64,000 nucleotides of DNA. Source: Neobacillus ginsengisoli. GTDB taxonomy: Bacteria > Bacillota > Bacilli > Bacillales_B > DSM-18226. Shown here one piece after another: positions 19,007-28,142 of the stretch (positions are counted from its first letter, which is position 1; each line of letters begins with the position of its first letter). The position numbers were made by a program, and so were the translations under genes. The stretch lies in contig NZ_JAUSTW010000002.1 in assembly GCF_030813055.1 (NCBI RefSeq), positions 248,001 to 312,000 on the forward strand, written 5' to 3'. Under the pieces are notes generated by a model. It saw only the letters and a list, made by a program, of their open reading frames with translations. It did no database searches and was not told the DNA's origin.

Positions 19007-19909
19007 ATGTCATCAAGGTTTCAAATTAAGTGGATTATTGATCAAAACAATGCCGGAAAGCTGATTAAGGATTTTCTTAAAGAAGAAGAGATCTCCCGGA
19101 CTGCTTTAACGGATATTAAATTTAAAGGTGGAAGTATTCTTGTAAATGGTGAAGAAGTAAATGTCCGTTACAAATTAAAACAAGATGACCTTCTAATTGT
19201 CATCTTTCCGCCTGAATATCCAAGTGAAGGAGTAAAGGGAGAAAAAATTCCTCTTAAAATTCTTTTTGAAGACGACTATCTTCTTGTTCTAAATAAACCT
19301 GCAGGAATGAGTACGATACCTTCCCGGGAACATCCTTCCGGGAGCCTTGCAAACGCCCTGGTTGGTTATTATGATCAGATAGGGTTATCAGCGACATCCC
19401 ATATTGTAACGCGTCTTGACCGGGATACATCGGGTATTGTCCTAGTGGCAAAGCATCGTCATGTCCATCACCTATTTAGTAAAGATCAACAAAGCGGAAA
19501 GGTCAAAAGGACCTATGAAGCATTTGCGAAAGGGACTGTAGAATCTGATTCCGGTAGGGTTGATCAGCCGATTGGCAGGAAAGAGGACAGCATTATTGAA
19601 AGAGAAGTTCGGGCTGACGGCCAATATGCATGTACACATTTCAAAGTAATTGAAAGGCATGCCGTATTTACACATATCGAGCTTCAATTAGAAACGGGCA
19701 GAACTCATCAAATAAGAGTTCATATGTCATTTCTTGGCCATCCATTACTTGGTGATGATTTGTATGGCGGAGAAAGGGTACTAATTGACAGGCAAGCACT
19801 TCATTGCAAACAAATAAATTTTATTCATCCATTTTTGGGTCGGGAAATGACTTTTACAGCACAGCTTCCCGTTGATATGAAAGTACTTTTAATGGCTGAC
19901 CATTTGTAA
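19007..19909 (+). CDS. yjbO: RluD-type pseudouridine synthase
   Basis: RNA uridine isomerase of the RluA/RluD family, 300 residues. An S4-like N-terminal region (about 15-70) is followed by the catalytic domain with RLDRDTSG; the nucleophile is Asp138. TGRTHQIRVH is the second signature. Target RNA not determinable from sequence. Last gene of the yjbL operon, closed by a terminator overlapping its stop codon. Confidence 0.93.
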   Translation: MSSRFQIKWIIDQNNAGKLIKDFLKEEEISRTALTDIKFKGGSILVNGEEVNVRYKLKQDDLLIVIFPPEYPSEGVKGEKIPLKILFEDDYLLVLNKPAGMSTIPSREHPSGSLANALVGYYDQIGLSATSHIVTRLDRDTSGIVLVAKHRHVHHLFSKDQQSGKVKRTYEAFAKGTVESDSGRVDQPIGRKEDSIIEREVRADGQYACTHFKVIERHAVFTHIELQLETGRTHQIRVHMSFLGHPLLGDDLYGGERVLIDRQALHCKQINFIHPFLGREMTFTAQLPVDMKVLLMADHL

Positions 19910-19928
19910 TATTGGTCAGCCTGTTTTT
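19894..19928 (+). terminator. yjbO terminator
   Basis: GGCTGACCA and TGGTCAGCC arms, then TGTTTTTA. The left arm includes the last codons of yjbO. Confidence 0.88.
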
Positions 19929-19941
19929 ATCTGCACAAATT

Positions 19942-20685
19942 TTATCGAGCAAAATCCTTAAATTTCTCCGCCACATATGGCATAGTAGAGACAACTGAAA
20001 CCAATTCCATTTCAGGGTATCTGAGCGCAGTGAGCAGACCGCCGAAAACTGCACCTGTGTCAATATTATACGTGTTGTTGATCATTCTCGGTTCATTAAC
20101 AGGTGTATGACCGTATACGATACATGGTTTTCCGTGATATTCCTTGGCCCAATCTCTTCGGACCGGTGATCCATCCGGGTGTTTTTCTCCAGTAATATCG
20201 CCATAAAGTACAAATGTTTTTACTTTAGAATGGGTTTGGCCGATAAATTCTTCCTTTATCCCTGCATGTGCGATTATAAGATTTCGTTTGTCTAACTCTA
20301 AATAAAGAGGAGCATTTTCATAAAGTTCTATAAATTTTTTTCGAATGGATTGCTGATCCCCTTTGTATAATGATTCATATTCGGCAACTGTGGTTTCAAG
20401 TCCGTGTGAAATTTGAACCTTGTTCCCAAGGAAGAAGCGATAAAGTTTATTGCAATGGTTTCCAGGTGTATAGTAAGCCTTTTTTTGCTCGATAACAAGC
20501 CGCCAAACAATTTCAATTACCTTCAATGATTCCGGTCCTCGGTCAGTTAAATCGCCAACAAAACCAAGCACTCTATTTTCGGGATGCATTGGGATTCCGT
20601 TATCCCATTTATAGCCGAGCTTTTCTGTTAGCACTTTAAATTCCGGTAAACAACCGTGGATATCACCAATAATATCAATTTTCAT
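19942..20685 (-). CDS. prpE: PrpE-type bis(5'-nucleosyl)-tetraphosphatase / phosphatase
   Basis: Calcineurin-like metallophosphoesterase, 247 residues. Metal-binding motifs are GDIHGC near the N-terminus, GDLTDRG, GNHC, and C-terminal YGHTPV. B. subtilis PrpE hydrolyses Ap4A asymmetrically and can act on spore phosphoproteins; the same role is inferred here. Convergent with yjbO. Confidence 0.93.
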   Translation of the reverse strand: MKIDIIGDIHGCLPEFKVLTEKLGYKWDNGIPMHPENRVLGFVGDLTDRGPESLKVIEIVWRLVIEQKKAYYTPGNHCNKLYRFFLGNKVQISHGLETTVAEYESLYKGDQQSIRKKFIELYENAPLYLELDKRNLIIAHAGIKEEFIGQTHSKVKTFVLYGDITGEKHPDGSPVRRDWAKEYHGKPCIVYGHTPVNEPRMINNTYNIDTGAVFGGLLTALRYPEMELVSVVSTMPYVAEKFKDFAR

Positions 20686-20779
20686 TGGATAGCCCCCTTA
20701 TAGTTTATTTTCTGTAATTTGATTCATTTTATAAAAACTAAATTGGAGTATTAAAAAATTTAATGAGGAGGAATAAAAA

Positions 20780-22630
20780 ATGGCACAGCATGCATCAGTT
20801 ATTTCATTGCTAATTGTTGTCACAATGGCTTTTCTAACGCCGATTATCCTTCATCGATTTAAACTTAATTTTATTCCGGTTGTCGTTGCTGAGATTATCA
20901 TGGGCCTCGTCATTGGGAAAAGCGGTTTTAATTTGGTTCATCAGGATATGTGGCTTTCCACTCTTTCGACTCTAGGCTTTATATTTCTAATGTTCTTAAG
21001 CGGGCTGGAGATTGATTTTTCGGCATTTAGAGGAGGAAATAAGCGGGAGATTCTTCCGAGTGGGAAAAGAGAGCCCAATTCTTTTGCGGTCTCATCGTTA
21101 ATTTTTACCGGGATTTTTATTTTTTCTCTTGTTTTATCGTATTTGTTTGTCGTAACAGGATTTATTCATAATGCCTTCTTAATGACTCTAATCATCTCGA
21201 CTATATCATTGGGAGTTGTGGTGCCTACTTTAAAAGAAGCCCATATGATGAAAACCGTGATTGGGCAGATAATCTTATTAGTCGCTGTCATCGCCGACTT
21301 AGCAACGATGATCCTGCTGGCTGTCTTTGTGTCCTTAAATGAGGCAGGGCACGGAAACACGTGGCTTTTACTGATCCTGTTTGCTGCAGGTGTTATTCTC
21401 TATTTTATGGGGAGAAGATTTAAAAATCGCACGTTTATTGAGGCAATGTCCAGAGGTACCGTGCAAATTGGCACAAGGGCCGTATTTACTCTTATCATCG
21501 TTTTAGTCGGACTTTCCGAAACAGTAGGAGCTGAAAATATTTTAGGGGCTTTTCTAGCAGGGGTGCTTGTTTCCTTACTTTCTCCCAATCAGGACCTTGT
21601 TCATAAACTTGATTCCTTTGGATATGGATTTTTAATCCCGATCTTTTTTGTGATGGTTGGGGTAAATCTCGATGTTTGGTCGCTTTTTAGTGATAAAAGG
21701 CTATTAATGTTAATACCGCTCTTACTATTAGGATTGTTAGTGTCAAAGCTTGTACCCGTCTATCTTTTAAAAATATGGTATGATACGAAAACGGTTGTTT
21801 CTTCAGGCTTTTTACTTACATCTACATTATCACTTGTGATCGCTGCTGCAACGATTGGAGAACGAATGAAGGTTATAACTCCGCAGATGAGCGGAACACT
21901 AATATTAGTAGCGGTAATCACATCCATTTTTACGCCAATTGTCTTTAAAAAATTGTTCCCTAAAGAAGCGGTGACAACTAAAAAAGTGAGTGTTGCTTTC
22001 TTAGGCGCAAATCAAACAACTTTGCCTGTCTCGATAGAATTAAAATCCGGTTTATATGTTCCTGTCCTCTATCATACGAAAATGGAAAAGTCTGAAAAAC
22101 AAATTGCAAATTCCCTTTTTGAAATAGTCGAGATTCCGGATTATTCGCTTGCGACAATTGAAAAAACAAAGGTTTATAAATCTGATGTAGTTGTGATTTC
22201 AACAGGTGATGAAGAGGTAAATGCTGCACTTTCCATTGCTGTCAAGGAAAAAGGTGTGCCAAGGGTCATTGCCAGGATCGAAAGTCCGGACTTAGAGCAA
22301 AGCTTACGGGAATATAACATCGAAGTATTTTCTGCGTTTATGTCAACAAAAGTTTTACTTCGTGCCTTAATCGAATCTCCGAGTGTAATTAATATTTTAA
22401 CGAACCTAGAGACCTCACTCTATGAGATTAAGATGGCAAACGGGGTGTTTGATGGGATGTCGCTGAGGCGATTCCCTTTTACAGGAGATATTATCTTTGT
22501 AAGGATTTTTCGTGGCAAGGATTCAATCGTTCCCCATGGTGACACGGAGCTTCAATTGAATGACCGTTTAATTGTAACAGGATCAAAGGAATATGTAGAT
22601 GAACTAAAAAGAGAGCTGGAATTTTGTTAA
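20780..22630 (+). CDS. yjbQ: CPA2 monovalent cation:proton antiporter with TrkA-C domain
   Basis: 616-residue KefB/KefC-like transporter. About 12 membrane helices occupy residues 1-390; the C-terminal cytoplasmic part ends with a TrkA-C-like segment (ANGVFDGMSLRRFPFTGDI...RLIVTGSKEYVDEL). The middle region resembles a degraded RCK domain. Matches YjbQ in length and location between prpE and fabI. Substrate ion not determinable. Confidence 0.9.
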   Translation: MAQHASVISLLIVVTMAFLTPIILHRFKLNFIPVVVAEIIMGLVIGKSGFNLVHQDMWLSTLSTLGFIFLMFLSGLEIDFSAFRGGNKREILPSGKREPNSFAVSSLIFTGIFIFSLVLSYLFVVTGFIHNAFLMTLIISTISLGVVVPTLKEAHMMKTVIGQIILLVAVIADLATMILLAVFVSLNEAGHGNTWLLLILFAAGVILYFMGRRFKNRTFIEAMSRGTVQIGTRAVFTLIIVLVGLSETVGAENILGAFLAGVLVSLLSPNQDLVHKLDSFGYGFLIPIFFVMVGVNLDVWSLFSDKRLLMLIPLLLLGLLVSKLVPVYLLKIWYDTKTVVSSGFLLTSTLSLVIAAATIGERMKVITPQMSGTLILVAVITSIFTPIVFKKLFPKEAVTTKKVSVAFLGANQTTLPVSIELKSGLYVPVLYHTKMEKSEKQIANSLFEIVEIPDYSLATIEKTKVYKSDVVVISTGDEEVNAALSIAVKEKGVPRVIARIESPDLEQSLREYNIEVFSAFMSTKVLLRALIESPSVINILTNLETSLYEIKMANGVFDGMSLRRFPFTGDIIFVRIFRGKDSIVPHGDTELQLNDRLIVTGSKEYVDELKRELEFC

Positions 22631-22696
22631 ACCCGTAGGAAAAAATTTCAGGTGAGTGTTGTCGATACTTTTCATTCATTCCGAATTAGTGTAATA

Positions 22697-22713
22697 TTAG
22701 TACCAAGTACTAA
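22697..22713 (+). promoter_or_regulatory. FapR operator of fabI
   Basis: Perfect palindrome TTAGTACCAAGTACTAA, matching the FapR consensus. It lies 35 nt before the fabI start, where it can block transcription until malonyl-CoA releases FapR. A weak -10 (TAATAT) overlaps its left edge. Confidence 0.92.
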
Positions 22714-22747
22714 TAACTTGTAATATAATAGGAGGACTATTTCAATT

Positions 22748-23518
22748 ATGAATCTTTCTTTAACTGGAAAAACATATGTTGTAATGGGTGTAGCAAATAA
22801 ACGCAGTATTGCTTGGGGAATTGCTCGATCTCTTCACAATGCAGGGGCGAGATTAATTTTTACATATGCAGGTGAACGGCTGGAAAGCAGCGTCCGTGAA
22901 TTGGCTAATTCGCTGGAAGCAGAAGGAACGCTAGTTTTACCTTGTGACGTAACAAGCGATGAAGATATTGCGAAATGTTTTGATGAAATTAAGGAAGCGG
23001 CAGGAACGATTCATGGTGTAGCGCACTGTATTGCCTTTGCCAAAACAGAAGAATTAAAAGGCGATTATATGAATACAACACGAGATGGTTTCTTGCTTGC
23101 TCATAATATCAGTTCATATTCTTTAACTGCTGTGGCAAAAGAAGCAAAAAAGTTAATGACAGAGGGTGGAAGCCTTGTAACATTAACGTATTTGGGCGGA
23201 GAGCGTGTCATGCCGAATTATAATGTCATGGGTGTAGCCAAAGCTTCGTTAGATGCAAGTGTACGCTATTTAGCTGCAGATCTTGGTAAAGAGGGCATTC
23301 GTGTTAACTCTATTTCAGCAGGTCCGATTCGAACTTTGTCAGCCAAGGGCGTCGGCGATTTTAACACAATTCTAAGAGAGATTGAAGAAAATGCTCCATT
23401 ACGTAGAACAACGACACCAGAAGAAGTAGGAGATACCGCATTATTTCTTTTCAGTGATCTTTCCCGCGGAATCACAGGCGAAAACATACACGTTGATTCC
23501 GGTTACCATATTCTTTAA
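22748..23518 (+). CDS. fabI: enoyl-[acyl-carrier-protein] reductase, NADH-dependent
   Basis: Last step of each fatty-acid elongation cycle. 256-residue short-chain dehydrogenase of the FabI type: N-terminal nucleotide site GVANKRSIAWGIA and catalytic Tyr148/Tyr158/Lys165 in TYLGGERVMPNYNVMGVAK. RBS TAGGAGGAC. Controlled by the FapR box immediately upstream. Confidence 0.97.
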   Translation: MNLSLTGKTYVVMGVANKRSIAWGIARSLHNAGARLIFTYAGERLESSVRELANSLEAEGTLVLPCDVTSDEDIAKCFDEIKEAAGTIHGVAHCIAFAKTEELKGDYMNTTRDGFLLAHNISSYSLTAVAKEAKKLMTEGGSLVTLTYLGGERVMPNYNVMGVAKASLDASVRYLAADLGKEGIRVNSISAGPIRTLSAKGVGDFNTILREIEENAPLRRTTTPEEVGDTALFLFSDLSRGITGENIHVDSGYHIL

Positions 23519-23523
23519 CTGCC

Positions 23524-23549
23524 ATGCCCGCGATTCATGCGGGCTTTTT
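23524..23549 (+). terminator. fabI terminator
   Basis: GCCCGC and GCGGGC arms, 7-nt loop, TTTTTG tail. Confidence 0.9.
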
Positions 23550-23643
23550 GTATGGAGAAAATTCTTAGTAAAATTAAAGTGAACGAGTATAGGCATTTCG
23601 CATACATATAAAGTGAAGGATTACGTAAATGGAGGTGCAATGC

Positions 23644-24147
23644 ATGTCAAGTAAGAAAAGCCGCGGACCCTTACTTTATATTTATCAGCCTTTTACTCGG
23701 ACTCCATCCCAAAACATGCAGGACATATATTCAACTAAACGGGAGAAAGAACAGCTAAAGGAAGAACAACAACCAGTTGAAAAAATTGAAAAGGAAGTCT
23801 CCCGGAAGGAGACAGAGTTAGTTCAAGAATCAATACCCATCGAAGTATCGAAATCAGAAAAAAAGCAGACATCATCTTCTCAAAATGGAGAAAGACATCA
23901 ATTTACATTTAATCGGGTAAAAAGTTTTAAAGAGATGGACATTAACGAACGGTTGGAATATTTACTAAACTTTCCGAAAGTACTTCCACCGGTTCCATGC
24001 GTATTTTATGCTGCAGAAAAAAGTTATCAGGGGTATTTAGTTGAGTATCAGGATGATTTGGTAACGATTAAATTCCATGATCAAACTACTGAGACAATTC
24101 CTATTCATGATTTAAAGGATGTCATCATGATCGGGATAAAAAAATAA
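23644..24147 (+). CDS. cotO: spore coat protein CotO
   Basis: Morphogenetic spore coat protein, 167 residues from ATG 23644. That start is preferred because GGAGGTG precedes it; an upstream ATG would include the ribosome site. The N-terminus (SRGPLLYIYQPFTRTPSQ) is typical. A charged low-complexity middle region (about 30-95) links to a globular C-terminus (NERLEYLLNFPKVLPPVPC...). It lies next to cotZ, its partner in outer coat assembly. Probably made late in the mother cell. Confidence 0.92.
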   Translation: MSSKKSRGPLLYIYQPFTRTPSQNMQDIYSTKREKEQLKEEQQPVEKIEKEVSRKETELVQESIPIEVSKSEKKQTSSSQNGERHQFTFNRVKSFKEMDINERLEYLLNFPKVLPPVPCVFYAAEKSYQGYLVEYQDDLVTIKFHDQTTETIPIHDLKDVIMIGIKK

Positions 24148-24180
24148 AAAAAAGCCAGCCGTTTTTACGACTGGCTACTT
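24145..24180. terminator. cotO/cotZ bidirectional terminator
   Basis: AGCCAG (24153-24158) pairs with CTGGCT (24171-24176), flanked by A-rich and T-rich tails, between convergent genes. Confidence 0.82.
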
Positions 24181-24184
24181 TAAT

Positions 24185-24685
24185 TTAATTACAAAGCCCT
24201 AAATTAACATCTGCTATACATTGAACTGCACAGAAGCATTTTAAGTCCACTGTAATACAGTCATTGCTTGCGCGGAAACGTTCGACTTGGCAAACTTTTC
24301 CAAGGTCAATGCGTCCATTAGTAAGCAAGTTTACCGGAACAAAGTTTCCACCTTCTCTGCGACCGGGAACTAACACACGTAATGTGGCGCAGCAATTGTC
24401 AAATACATCTTCTACGCGGAAAAAGATTGATACACAAGCATTGTTTTCGCCGCTAAAGAATGCATGGAATGGATCACCTTCGTCATTACTTAAAACAAAA
24501 ACCCGGGTATCAACTGGATCTCTTCTAGCCGGAGATACTAATGAACCAAGTGGTTCTGTAAAACAACTCGAGCACTCTGCACATTCATCCATTACAGCAT
24601 TATCTTGTATATCTTTTATTGCACGAACTACTTCACACACACAGTTGCCGCTGCGTAAATCATTATGATTATTCCCACAACCCAT
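24185..24685 (-). CDS. cotZ: cysteine-rich spore coat/crust protein CotZ (CotY/ExsY family)
   Basis: 166-residue Cys-rich outer spore layer protein that self-assembles into disulfide-linked lattices. Many cysteines are clustered in the N-terminal half (GNCVCEVV, DECAECSSCF) and C-terminal half (KCFCAVQC, LGLCN). AAGGAGGAA precedes the ATG. Only one family member is present here, whereas B. subtilis has cotZYXWV. Confidence 0.94.
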   Translation of the reverse strand: MGCGNNHNDLRSGNCVCEVVRAIKDIQDNAVMDECAECSSCFTEPLGSLVSPARRDPVDTRVFVLSNDEGDPFHAFFSGENNACVSIFFRVEDVFDNCCATLRVLVPGRREGGNFVPVNLLTNGRIDLGKVCQVERFRASNDCITVDLKCFCAVQCIADVNLGLCN

Positions 24686-24829
24686 TTAATTTTTCCTCCT
24701 TAATCCGTGATATATATCTTACATTACTAACATATTTCACAGTGCCCTTATGGGTTACGGACAATTGCCTTATTTCAAAAAATTAGGCGAATGAAATATT
24801 TCAAGTTAAGAAGAAAGGACAAATGCATC

Positions 24830-25186
24830 ATGAAAATAAGCTTTTTAAATTTGGTTATTTTAGCATTGGCAAGCTTTCGTTTAACGAGATTGATTGTATT
24901 TGATAAAATTACTGAATTTCTTCGCAATCCATTTTTTGAGGAAATAGAAGAAAAAAATGAGGATGGGACCATCGGAATTTATTATCTGCCAAAGGGAAAA
25001 GGAATCAGGAAATTTGTCGGTCAACTGCTTAGTTGTTATTGGTGTACAGGTATTTGGACCTCAGCGGGGGTGGTATTGTTGTTTTATTTGTTCCCTAATT
25101 ATTGTCTTCCCTTTATCCTTTTTTTGTCAGTTGCCGGCCTTGCAGCAATTTTTGAAACGATTGTACAGGTAATGGTTGAAAAATAA
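24830..25186 (+). CDS. yjcA: YjcA-like sporulation membrane protein (DUF1360)
   Basis: 118 residues from the ATG at 24830, which follows AAGAAAGG. N-terminal hydrophobic helix with ASFRLTRLIVFDKITEFLR, a conserved SCYWCTGIW segment, and two C-terminal membrane helices: the DUF1360/YjcA pattern. Adjacent to cotZ and spore genes. Molecular function unknown. Confidence 0.85.
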   Translation: MKISFLNLVILALASFRLTRLIVFDKITEFLRNPFFEEIEEKNEDGTIGIYYLPKGKGIRKFVGQLLSCYWCTGIWTSAGVVLLFYLFPNYCLPFILFLSVAGLAAIFETIVQVMVEK

Positions 25187-25278
25187 TTTGAATTACGCTT
25201 ATTTGTTGAGACAAGATTAACAGTATTTTCATATTCTAAAGAAGAGGCAATGAATTGACTTGGAGGGAGAGAGAAGCG

Positions 25279-25380
25279 TTGAATAAGAAAAGGAAGAGCA
25301 CTCAAGCGACGCAATCTTTTAAAGAATCAAAGCCAATTAAGAAATCAGGCTGCGGCTGCGGTAAAAAAACTAATAAGTAA
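25279..25380 (+). CDS. 33-residue basic Cys/Gly peptide
   Basis: Short frame starting TTG after TGGAGGGAGAG. The product is basic and ends KKSGCGCGKKTNK. A terminator follows 8 nt after the stop, so the unit looks like a compact real gene. Located between yjcA and the spore-germination lipoprotein, it may be a small spore-layer peptide. Not recognised; function inferred from context only. Confidence 0.6.
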   Translation: MNKKRKSTQATQSFKESKPIKKSGCGCGKKTNK

Positions 25381-25388
25381 CAAAAAGG

Positions 25389-25417
25389 AAACTGCTAGGC
25401 ATACTGGCAGTTTTTTG
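25389..25417 (+). terminator. terminator after the Cys/Gly micro-ORF
   Basis: AAACTGC pairs with GCAGTTT around an 11-nt loop; T-run follows. Confidence 0.85.
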
Positions 25418-25528
25418 TTGTGTTTTTTACGTTAAAAGTTTATTTCAATCTAGTCATAATTTTAGTGGATGTCGAAAAAACTACTTTGTAGAAGAGTTTT
25501 ATAAAATGGAAAAAGGGAAGGGAAGAAA

Positions 25529-25996
25529 ATGGTCTACTTAAACCGACTGATCCTATTTGTTTGTTTATTGTTATTAACAGCATGCGGTTCTAATCAAAAA
25601 GTAAAAGACAGCCAATTGGCGCTTATAAAAACAACGAATCCCAGCCCGGTTGTGACTGATAAGAATAAGAACCCTAACCATGTTGAAGAAATAAAGAAGG
25701 ATGTAAGTTCTTTTCCGGAAATCTATGATGTGGCTGTTGTGAAAGGTAAAAACAATACATTGGTTGCTTACAAGGTCAAGCATATGCAGCGATTTAGAAT
25801 GCTGGGAATCGAAAAGAAGGTAAACAAACTGCTTGAAGAAAGATATCCAAAAGAAAACTTTACCGTTTCAAGTGATTATAAAATTTTTCTTGAAGCAGTC
25901 AGATTAGATGAGCGAATAAAGGAAAGGAAGTACTCGACGAAACAGGCCGAAAAACAACTCCGAAAAATAATAAAAATGACGAAAGACATGACCTAG
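25529..25996 (+). CDS. YhcN/YlaJ-family sporulation lipoprotein
   Basis: 155-residue lipoprotein with lipobox LLTAC (Cys19). The DVAVVKGKNNTLVAYKVK and RMLGIEKKVNKLLEERYPKENFTVSSD segments are typical of the YhcN/YlaJ spore lipoprotein family. It sits 16 nt ahead of spoVAC and is likely co-transcribed in the forespore. Members of this family accompany SpoVA channel operons and influence germination. Confidence 0.85.
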   Translation: MVYLNRLILFVCLLLLTACGSNQKVKDSQLALIKTTNPSPVVTDKNKNPNHVEEIKKDVSSFPEIYDVAVVKGKNNTLVAYKVKHMQRFRMLGIEKKVNKLLEERYPKENFTVSSDYKIFLEAVRLDERIKERKYSTKQAEKQLRKIIKMTKDMT

Positions 25997-26012
25997 GAAA
26001 GGGAGATTTTAG

Positions 26013-26489
26013 ATGGCGAACAAGCAGAAAAATATGACTCCGCAGCAGCAGAACTATCAAAAGCTTCAACAAAAGCATGAGATAAAAAGACCTGTGCTGA
26101 AGAATTGTATTAAGGCATTTTTGGTTGGCGGAATTATTTGTGTGATTGGCCAAGCAATCAGTTATTTTTATATTTACTTTTTTAATTTTACAGAACAAAC
26201 TGCAGGTAATCCAACCGTAGCGACAATGGTCTTTTTATCAATGCTTTTAACGGGATTTGGGATTTACGATCGTCTTGGGCAATTCGCCGGAGCAGGGAGT
26301 GCTGTACCGGTAACAGGCTTTGGTAATGCCGTCATTTCTGCGGCCATTGAACACCGGACTGAAGGATTTGTTTTAGGCGTAGGCGGTAATATGTTTAAGC
26401 TTGCCGGATCAGTTATTCTGTTCGGAGTTTTTTCTGCCTTTGTAGTGGCGTTAATCAGGACGTTATTGGGAATGTGGGGGGTTTTGTAA
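26013..26489 (+). CDS. spoVAC: stage V sporulation protein AC
   Basis: Spore inner-membrane channel subunit for dipicolinic acid transport, 158 residues with about four hydrophobic segments. Motifs: FLVGGIICVIGQ, LTGFGIYDRLGQFAGAGSAVPVTGF. The sequence starts with a Gln/Lys-rich cytoplasmic tail. First SpoVA gene of a compact AC-AD-AEb operon. Confidence 0.95.
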   Translation: MANKQKNMTPQQQNYQKLQQKHEIKRPVLKNCIKAFLVGGIICVIGQAISYFYIYFFNFTEQTAGNPTVATMVFLSMLLTGFGIYDRLGQFAGAGSAVPVTGFGNAVISAAIEHRTEGFVLGVGGNMFKLAGSVILFGVFSAFVVALIRTLLGMWGVL

Positions 26490-27521
26490 TTGTTAAAAGG
26501 GCATCAATCATGGGTATTTGCAAATCGGCCAATGATTTGGGCAACGGGTGTTTCCGGAGGACCTTTTGAAGCGAACGGGAATTTAGCCAATGACTTTGAT
26601 TTATTACATGAAGATTTATGGATGGGACAAGAAACTTATGAAAAGGCACACAGGATCATGCTTGAAGAGGCGATCAAAACTGCTATAACAAAAGCAAAGA
26701 TTCAAAAAGAACAAGTTCAGTTTATCTTTGCAGGAGATTTAATTAATCAGATCACTCCAACAAGCTTTGCAGCGAGGACTATGCAAATTCCCTATTTTGG
26801 GCTTTTTGGCGCATGCTCAACTTCAATGGAAGGTTTGGCCCTTGCTTCCTTTATCGTCAATTATCAAGGGGCTAAATACGTCTTAACAGGGGCATCAAGC
26901 CATAATGCCGCTGTTGAAAAACAATTCCGCTACCCGACTGAGTATGGTGGACAAAAGCCTCCGACAGCACAATGGACGGTCACAGGTGCCGGTGTGGCTC
27001 TTATTACACCGAATGATCCAACACAAGACCTGCCTGTTACCACCTCTGCAACAATTGGGAAAGTGGTGGATATGGGGCTGTCAGACCCGTTCAATATGGG
27101 AGGGGCAATGGCTCCAGCTGCAGCTGATACGATTATGGCTCATTTTCGTGATCTTCAGTTAGATCCTTCCTACTATGATTTAATTATCACTGGTGACCTT
27201 GGAAGAGTCGGACATGATACTGCATTTGAATTGATTAATAAAAGTGGTTTGAAATTGGAACGAAAACAGTTTCAGGATTGCGGGTTACTGATTTATAAAG
27301 ACGACCAGCCTGTTCAATCCGGGGCGAGCGGAGCGGGATGTTCAGCGACAGTTTTATATGGGCATTTATTGAACCAAATGAAAAAAGGCAATTATAAACG
27401 GATTTTAGTTGTTGCAACGGGTGCTTTGCTATCACCGCTCAGCTTCCAACAAAATGAATCTATCCCTTGTATCGCACATGCCGTTTCGATTGAAATGAGT
27501 GGGGAAAAGGGGGGATTATAA
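26490..27521 (+). CDS. spoVAD: stage V sporulation protein AD
   Basis: Dipicolinate-binding, thiolase-fold SpoVA subunit, 343 residues. Landmarks: GSWVFANRPM-like N-terminus (HQSWVFANRP), the GACSTSMEGLALA segment resembling a thiolase nucleophile region, and GASGAGCSATVLYG. It begins with TTG at the base after the spoVAC stop and overlaps spoVAEb by one base. Confidence 0.95.
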   Translation: MLKGHQSWVFANRPMIWATGVSGGPFEANGNLANDFDLLHEDLWMGQETYEKAHRIMLEEAIKTAITKAKIQKEQVQFIFAGDLINQITPTSFAARTMQIPYFGLFGACSTSMEGLALASFIVNYQGAKYVLTGASSHNAAVEKQFRYPTEYGGQKPPTAQWTVTGAGVALITPNDPTQDLPVTTSATIGKVVDMGLSDPFNMGGAMAPAAADTIMAHFRDLQLDPSYYDLIITGDLGRVGHDTAFELINKSGLKLERKQFQDCGLLIYKDDQPVQSGASGAGCSATVLYGHLLNQMKKGNYKRILVVATGALLSPLSFQQNESIPCIAHAVSIEMSGEKGGL

Positions 27522-27877
27522 TGCTGGCGATGTATTTTTGGGCATTTGTAGTTGGTGGAATTATTTGTGTAATTGGACAGCTTTTGTTCGATGTCGCAAA
27601 ACTCACCCCAGGTCATACATTGAGCTTACTTGTTGTTGCAGGGGCAGTATTAGATGGTTTTGGACTGTATGAGCCACTAGTCGATTTTGCTGGTGCAGGG
27701 GCAACGATTCCAATCACGAGCTTTGGAAATTCATTAGTTCACGGAGCCCTTCAGGAAGCAAAATTACATGGGCTTGTAGGGGTGTTAACGGGGATGTTTG
27801 AAGTTACCAGTTCCGGTATCTCCGCTGCTATTATTTTTGGTTTTATTGGTGCTCTTCTATTTAAACCTAAAGGTTAA
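27521..27877 (+). CDS. spoVAEb: stage V sporulation protein AE (AEb type)
   Basis: 118-residue integral membrane subunit with four hydrophobic stretches. Shares GGIICVIGQ, GFGLYEPLVDFAGAGATIPITSFGN with SpoVAC, as expected. ATG overlaps the spoVAD stop (TAATG). With AC and AD it makes a reduced three-gene spoVA operon lacking AA, AB and AF. Confidence 0.95.
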   Translation: MLAMYFWAFVVGGIICVIGQLLFDVAKLTPGHTLSLLVVAGAVLDGFGLYEPLVDFAGAGATIPITSFGNSLVHGALQEAKLHGLVGVLTGMFEVTSSGISAAIIFGFIGALLFKPKG

Positions 27878-27933
27878 TAAAAGGTTTTAGCATCATTTTT
27901 GTTTGTCTTTTATTGCTTAGGATTGCTGCCTAT

Positions 27934-27961
27934 ACACATTGAAGGGTTATCTCATATGTTA
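27934..27961 (+). promoter_or_regulatory. candidate sigma-K promoter of yjcZ
   Basis: ACA (27934-27936), 16-bp spacer, CATATGTTA (27953-27961), which fits the CATAnnnTA -10 of mother-cell sigma-K. Transcription would start about 25 nt before the yjcZ ATG. Confidence 0.5.
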
Positions 27962-27994
27962 TGAATGAGACTACTTAAGTGAGGTGACTTATCT

Positions 27995-28114
27995 ATGTGC
28001 TTTGGATATGGAGGCTACGGCGGCTACGGCTACGGATATGGCGGTGGTTCTACATTTATTTTAATCGTTGTATTGTTCATCCTATTAATCATTGTTGGTG
28101 CAAGCTTTATATAA
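27995..28114 (+). CDS. yjcZ: YjcZ-family sporulation micro-protein
   Basis: 39 residues: a Gly/Tyr-rich head ([17 protein letters not shown]) followed by a single hydrophobic helix ([20 protein letters not shown]). This is the YjcZ/YncL pattern of tiny sporulation membrane proteins. ATG follows GTGAGGTGAC. A terminator follows at 28143. Confidence 0.93.
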   Translation: MCFGYGGYGGYGYGYGGGSTFILIVVLFILLIIVGASFI

Positions 28115-28142
28115 GATTTTCTTTAGTTTGTCAAAATGGAGA

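Noticed and set aside
23582..23610. Sigma-K promoter for cotO (AAC...CATACATATA)
   Set aside because: The -10 misses the CATAnnnTA spacing by one base, so I did not list it as a feature.
24264..24668. 134-codon frame antisense to cotZ
   Set aside because: It is the mirror of the Cys-rich cotZ frame, which has a strong ribosome site and clear family signature.
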